Origin: Bradyrhizobium sp. 170
GTDB taxonomy: Bacteria; Pseudomonadota; Alphaproteobacteria; Rhizobiales; Xanthobacteraceae
Assembly (NCBI RefSeq): GCF_023101085.1
Contig: NZ_CP064703.1
Span: forward strand, 7,936,001-8,000,000
Direction of reading: 5' to 3'
Length of the DNA stretch: 64,000 nucleotides
Shown here piece by piece: positions 63,513-64,000 of this stretch. The position numbers and the translations under genes are program-made. Positions within the stretch are counted from its first letter, which is position 1, and the number at the start of each line of letters is the position of its first letter. The notes below the pieces were generated by a model. The model did not search any database. It was not told the DNA's origin and worked only from the letters and a program-made list of their open reading frames with translations.

Positions 63513-64000
63513 TCAGTCCTCGTCGTCAGACTGCGCACGACGCCGTTCTACGGATTCACTCATGTCGTGGAGTACAAAGATCGCGATGGCCGCCATGCGC
63601 TGCCGCTGTTCGGGACTGAACGTTTTATAGAGTGGCTGCCACGCCTCGGCGAGCTTATCCACATCGGCTGATCGTTGAGCCAATGCTTCCGAGCGTCGTT
63701 GCAAGAAGGCGATGGGGTCACGATTGCGCATGACTTCGACCGGGTTTTGGTCGGCCCGTCTGCCTACTGTTTCCGAGATTTTTGCAACACGGGCTTTCCG
63801 GTCCTCCGCCCTGGCGCGAATAGCGTTCTCTACAGCCGGCCAGTATTTTTCCTGGTCAGGTGTCAGTTGCAATGCGGCCTTTGCCAGATCAATCCGCAAG
63901 TCCATCAGGGTATTCCGGTCCGCTGCATTCAAGCGTTCCGGAGCAGCAGGAGAAGGAGTTTGCGCGTGGGCAATCGGCGATGCCGTAAGGAAGAGTGCAG
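63513..64000 (-). CDS. LTxxQ-motif periplasmic protein (Spy/CpxP-like), partial
   Basis: The 3' part of a gene running off the right edge. Visible: the end of a signal peptide (ALFLTASPIAHAQ), then a helical protein with LTPDQEKYWPAVENAIRARA and FSPEQRQRMAAIA, two LTxxQ-like motifs as in Spy/CpxP-type proteins. Acidic C-terminal QSDDED. Possible periplasmic stress or chaperone role. The start is outside the window. Confidence 0.78.
   Translation of the reverse strand, partial: ALFLTASPIAHAQTPSPAAPERLNAADRNTLMDLRIDLAKAALQLTPDQEKYWPAVENAIRARAEDRKARVAKISETVGRRADQNPVEVMRNRDPIAFLQRRSEALAQRSADVDKLAEAWQPLYKTFSPEQRQRMAAIAIFVLHDMSESVERRRAQSDDED

Overview
The window reads as a high-GC chromosome of an alphaproteobacterium of the Bradyrhizobium / Rhodopseudomonas type. 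This rests on the hisZ-hisG, ubiA, rsmE, CheZ-like and groES-groEL genes with a CIRCE operator, and on the palindromic intergenic repeats usual in that group. It splits into a prophage (about 1-43.7 kb, running off the left edge) and a chromosomal backbone (43.8-64 kb).

Prophage, late region (1-17.9 kb, all minus strand, read right to left): a ParB-like protein, two tiny membrane proteins, a Mom-like DNA modification enzyme, small and large terminase, another tiny membrane protein, an HNH nuclease, two small proteins, a fused prohead protease-capsid, portal, a collagen-like protein, head-tail connectors, and a contractile Mu/P2-type tail (sheath, tube, tail-assembly chaperone with a T7 slippery site for -1 frameshifting, tape measure carrying lytic domains, and the start of a DNA-circularisation protein). 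Nearly every junction is an ATGA or TGATG overlap, so this is one long coupled operon.

Accessory island (about 19.2-25.5 kb): a mercury-resistance operon (merR divergent from merT-merP-FAD oxidoreductase-GDCC protein-merB) beside an IS91-type element with its own tyrosine recombinase. It lies next to a broken serine-recombinase fragment, inside the prophage, and separates the late operon from the lysis genes. The FAD oxidoreductase has the MerA redox pair but neither the N-terminal metal-binding domain nor the C-terminal Cys-Cys pair.

Prophage, lysis and early regions (25.5-43.7 kb): endolysin, LuxR-type HTH protein and membrane protein (minus); an unknown gene; an AraC-type regulator (plus) behind two 29-bp direct repeats; a minus-strand replication and modification operon (Cro-like, VRR-NUC, MT-A70 adenine methyltransferase, nuclease-like protein, TSCPD protein, cytosine-C5 methyltransferase, Toprim primase, RepA-like helicase); and a plus-strand operon (YqaJ-like exonuclease, Erf annealing protein, many small proteins including an alpha-CTD-like and an AlpA-like one) ending at a strong terminator. 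An AT-richer nuclease gene with a topoisomerase-type zinc ribbon closes the region. No intact prophage integrase is visible in the window.

Backbone (43.8-64 kb): ubiA, a duplicated secreted-protein gene, rsmE, a ParDE module, hisZ-hisG, a lipid-linked sugar transferase plus ChbG/HpnK deacetylase pair, a DUF2076 protein, an L,D-transpeptidase, a CheZ-like phosphatase, a lipoprotein, groES-groEL with a stack of hairpins between the genes, secreted unknowns, a GNAT acetyltransferase, an IS701-family insertion with clear ends placed on the stop codon of a secreted META-like protein, and a partial LTxxQ periplasmic protein at the right edge.
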